Source: Prosthecobacter sp.
Lineage (GTDB): Bacteria; Verrucomicrobiota; Verrucomicrobiia; Verrucomicrobiales; Verrucomicrobiaceae
DNA length: 64,000 bases
Reading direction: 5' to 3'
NCBI RefSeq assembly: GCF_020439865.1
Contig: NZ_JAGRPF010000051.1
Span: 62,001-126,000, forward strand
Below, one piece after another: positions 62,801 through 64,000 of this stretch; the stretch's first letter is position 1, and every line of letters begins with the position of its first letter. A program made the position numbers and the translations under genes. The notes below the pieces were generated by a model. It had not been told where the DNA came from. It did no database searches and saw only the letters and a list, made by a program, of their open reading frames with translations.

Positions 62801-64000
62801 TGACACCGGTGCTGGCGTTGAGCGTCAGTCCGGCGGGGAGAACTCCGTTGGTAATCGTCCATGAGCCGTATGGTGCCGTGCCGCCACTTGCGGTAAGCGT
62901 GCGCGAATAGGCTGTACCGATTGATCCCTGTGCAAGTGACGACGGCGTAATGCTGGTGGCAGGGCAGAGCGGTGTGACGGTGTATGCGCGCGTGCTCGTG
63001 CAACTGTTCAAGTCGGTGGCGGTGATGCTGAAATTGGCGGTGGTGGACGTGGTGGGCGTGCCGCTGATCACCCCCGTGTTGCTGTCGAGACTGAGTCCGG
63101 CAGGCAGGCTGCCGCTGGTGACGGTGTAGGTGAAGGGAGGATTGACGCCGTTGGCTGTGAGCGTCTGAGTGTAAGCGGTTCCAACGACGGGAGCGGCAGG
63201 TGTGGCCGGATTGACGCTGAAAGGCAAACAGCTGACGACCGCCATGTAATCTTCGATTTCGCCCAGGCCTCCCGAGCCGACAGAAGTTGGATCCTGCGCC
63301 GTGGTCAGGCGGAAACGGGCGCCGCGCGAACCCGGTACGGCATTAACCGGAAGATTGAAGGAGAGATTCTGGCTGGTGCCATTGGTGCCGTGCGCCACGA
63401 CAATGTTGGTGGCGATTTGCTCGCCAGCATCGGTGAACGATCCGTTGTTGTTAAAATCGATCCAAGCGTTCAGGTAGGCGGCAGAACCGGTGTTGTTGGT
63501 GACCACGACGGTGGCGTTGCCCGTGCTGCCAGGAGTGAGGACAGGCATGGTGACGCCATCCTCGTCGTCGCTGCCCGTCAGGTCATCGCCCGTGGCGGCC
63601 GAGTTTCTTGTCGAGACGAACTCGGTGTCTGCCAGTGCGCCCATGCGAAGATCCGAACTGGCGATGTTGGATGCGTCCGCCGCGCCACTCCAGTCGCCGA
63701 AGTCGGTCACCGGCACGGCGATGTTTGCGGTGTAGTCCTCGACTTCTCCAATACCGGCGAGACCGGTGACACCGGGGGAACTGACGCTGGTGAGCCGGAC
63801 GCGCAGGCCGATGCTGGCACCCGTCGCTGCGTCGGCGGGGATGGTCACGTTTAAGTTGACCGTGGTGTTTGTCGCCCCTGACGGAATGATGATGTTGGAG
63901 GCGATCTGTTCACCCGTGTCGGCCATTGATCTGTTATTATTGAAATCGAACCAGGCGTTGAGATATGCGGGCGCGCCGGTGGTGTTGGTCACGACGACCG
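59898..64000 (-). CDS. Large modular surface protein: GEVED, putative-Ig, SdrD-like and TIGR02597-like domains (5' truncated)
   Basis: The frame is open at the right edge, so the N-terminus is outside; about 1,366 residues are visible. From the N-terminal side: two GEVED repeats (YLNAWFDFNNNRSMADTGEQ to GEVEDYTANI; YLNAWIDFNNNGSFTDAGEQ to GEIEDYMAVV); four putative-Ig (He_PIG) modules (about 63240-62170), each with GTAYxQTL and GTLPAGLTLNASTGVISGTP; two SdrD B-like modules (VGNLVFEDSNNNGIREPSEP, VGNFIFLDINGDGIRNEGES); a calcium-type DPDEDGISNLLEYALGTDP motif; and a C-terminal region (about 60720-59900) resembling TIGR02597 (FFTGRVTSVSGNEVVLPYIL, then ADDRVLFFDNAANNF). It is secreted or on the surface, likely adhesive or structural. 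It ends WLDQQKPW with no anchor motif. Confidence 0.9.
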   Translation of the reverse strand, partial: VVVTNTTGAPAYLNAWFDFNNNRSMADTGEQIASNIIIPSGATNTTVNLNVTIPADAATGASIGLRVRLTSVSSPGVTGLAGIGEVEDYTANIAVPVTDFGDWSGAADASNIASSDLRMGALADTEFVSTRNSAATGDDLTGSDDEDGVTMPVLTPGSTGNATVVVTNNTGSAAYLNAWIDFNNNGSFTDAGEQIATNIVVAHGTNGTSQNLSFNLPVNAVPGSRGARFRLTTAQDPTSVGSGGLGEIEDYMAVVSCLPFSVNPATPAAPVVGTAYTQTLTANGVNPPFTYTVTSGSLPAGLSLDSNTGVISGTPTTSTTANFSITATDLNSCTSTRAYTVTPLCPATSITPSSLAQGSIGTAYSRTLTASGGTAPYGSWTITNGVLPAGLTLNASTGVISGTPTAAASPATSVTVRVSDAYGCQTSQVVTLQICPAITISPSSLPNSTVGTAYSQTLSATGGAAAYTYSVSSGTLPAGLTLNASTGVIGGVPSSATTATFTIRATDANGCSGTRDYTISSGCPVLSISPTTLPAAYFGGSYTQSLAAANGTAPYTYVMQTGALPTGLSLSSGGIISGVPTATGNFVFTIRVTDVYGCTTSFDYVLVVRSLTVGNLVFEDSNNNGIREPSEPGIAGALVQLFATGDDNAIGGTGTAADTQTGSDVLTNASGNYLLTRVPPGKYYLKVTPPHPLLATGGTPATTDDDVDNSNDGFQPEGPGTALFSPIITLTGGGESVTDGDTDPDTNLTIDFGLWASMAVGNFIFLDINGDGIRNEGESLGNIFVELYAQGSTPGVDEPVGVGSSGCSCKGRYYIEGLNPGNYFLHIPSSQFASGMPLEGLLPMSSVVVGDDDTGQDLLFNDNPAVNGASTGIFSLRAGQAPTGTAESGGEGSLDDDIDNLVDLTRDLGVVAPAGTGFAAAERIRRYIVTGGFTATVLPGATTYATWNQDNAIGSASDDPDEDGISNLLEYALGTDPVNPLQSNRFFLTQDSAGSLTALLTQPVATRDDIIVRIETLTDLAKAADPSAWKTLSIAATTTFNGDDTLTRAYSNLEKLLVFKGLDTGFLRLKVELDADRNGIPEATVTSAIQGWSRQTFATGSRTFSMPLLKSAFFTGRVTSVSGNEVVLPYILMLPSGSLYLEVIDGTLAGRRFEIDATASSGNTLVLQGSPSSFSGLTGAHIVIREHHTLGELLLPAAFSADDRVLFFDNAANNFTTFTQGGDSWLQDILSMNARPFAAHEAALVQTRGYGTSLLFTGEVRSNNFSTPILSGTQLVAPGWPRSTTAPISGLRSGSTPETADRLRLWDGDVSPELNSYTSYYLDKTTTPPTWKAQTGETAAPPQQSSFHGLFLIREAPVWLDQQKPW

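Noticed and set aside
1-64000. tRNA, rRNA, CRISPR, transposase, integrase or phage genes
   Set aside because: Looked for by motif and repeat pattern on both strands; none seen. Short structured RNAs cannot be excluded without a covariance-model search.

Overview
The window looks like a chromosomal segment from a free-living member of the Verrucomicrobiota, close to the Prosthecobacter/Verrucomicrobium group. This is an inference from gene content: a giant autotransporter-repeat protein with a PEP-CTERM tail, a cytochrome/DUF1549/DUF1553 protein, a Tat-exported DUF1552 protein, a DUF6807 protein, a CE15-type esterase, an SHD1-esterase fusion, GEVED and putative-Ig modules, and a C-terminal domain resembling TIGR02597. 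Most of the DNA is GC-rich. Genes sit on both strands in short operons. I saw no rRNA, tRNA, CRISPR array, transposase or phage gene.

Layout. 1-6.2 kb: 3' part of a giant secreted beta-strand-repeat protein with a PEP-CTERM anchor. 6.3-12.7 kb: a Tat-exported protein, a small lipoprotein, tatD plus a DUF6807 protein, a secreted propeller-like protein, a REP-like inverted repeat and a glycerol facilitator. 12.7-18.8 kb (minus strand): ppk1, a Ppx/GppA-type phosphatase, a ROK-family protein and a CE15-like esterase. 18.9-25.4 kb: a CPBP membrane protease, an RND permease tightly linked to an N-demethylase-like gene, and a Tat-exported protein. 25.5-29.8 kb (minus strand): two ammonium transporters, each behind its own terminator and sigma-54-type promoter, then a small secreted protein and an azurin-like cupredoxin. 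29.9-37.1 kb: DUF1552 protein, then a locally less GC-rich patch with zinc-ribbon, TPM-like and discoidin-like proteins. 37.2-41.2 kb: Fur-family regulator, SHD1-esterase, leucine-rich-repeat protein, ABM monooxygenase and O-methyltransferase. 41.2-47.2 kb (minus strand): TolC, adaptor and RND permease under a PadR-type regulator. 47.3-54.0 kb: an 812-residue orphan, the cytochrome/DUF1549/DUF1553 protein and an M20 peptidase. 54.0-59.9 kb: rpoN, a Pro/Gln-rich secreted protein, a phosphohexomutase and an SPFH protein with a C-terminal DNA-binding-type helix-turn-helix. 59.9-64.0 kb: a modular surface protein that runs off the right edge.

How the genes fit together. The best supported link is nitrogen control: rpoN is in the window and both amt genes have near-perfect GG-N10-GC promoters at the right distance. 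The ppk1/ppx/ROK cluster points to polyphosphate and sugar-phosphate metabolism. The PadR/RND/adaptor/TolC set is a complete tripartite exporter with a local regulator. Much of the rest is envelope or exported protein. Nothing here is unmistakably a new defence or mobile system. The best candidates for undescribed biology are the zinc-ribbon/TPM cluster at 31.3-37.1 kb, the 812-residue orphan at 47.3-49.7 kb and the SPFH-HTH fusion at 58.8-59.8 kb.
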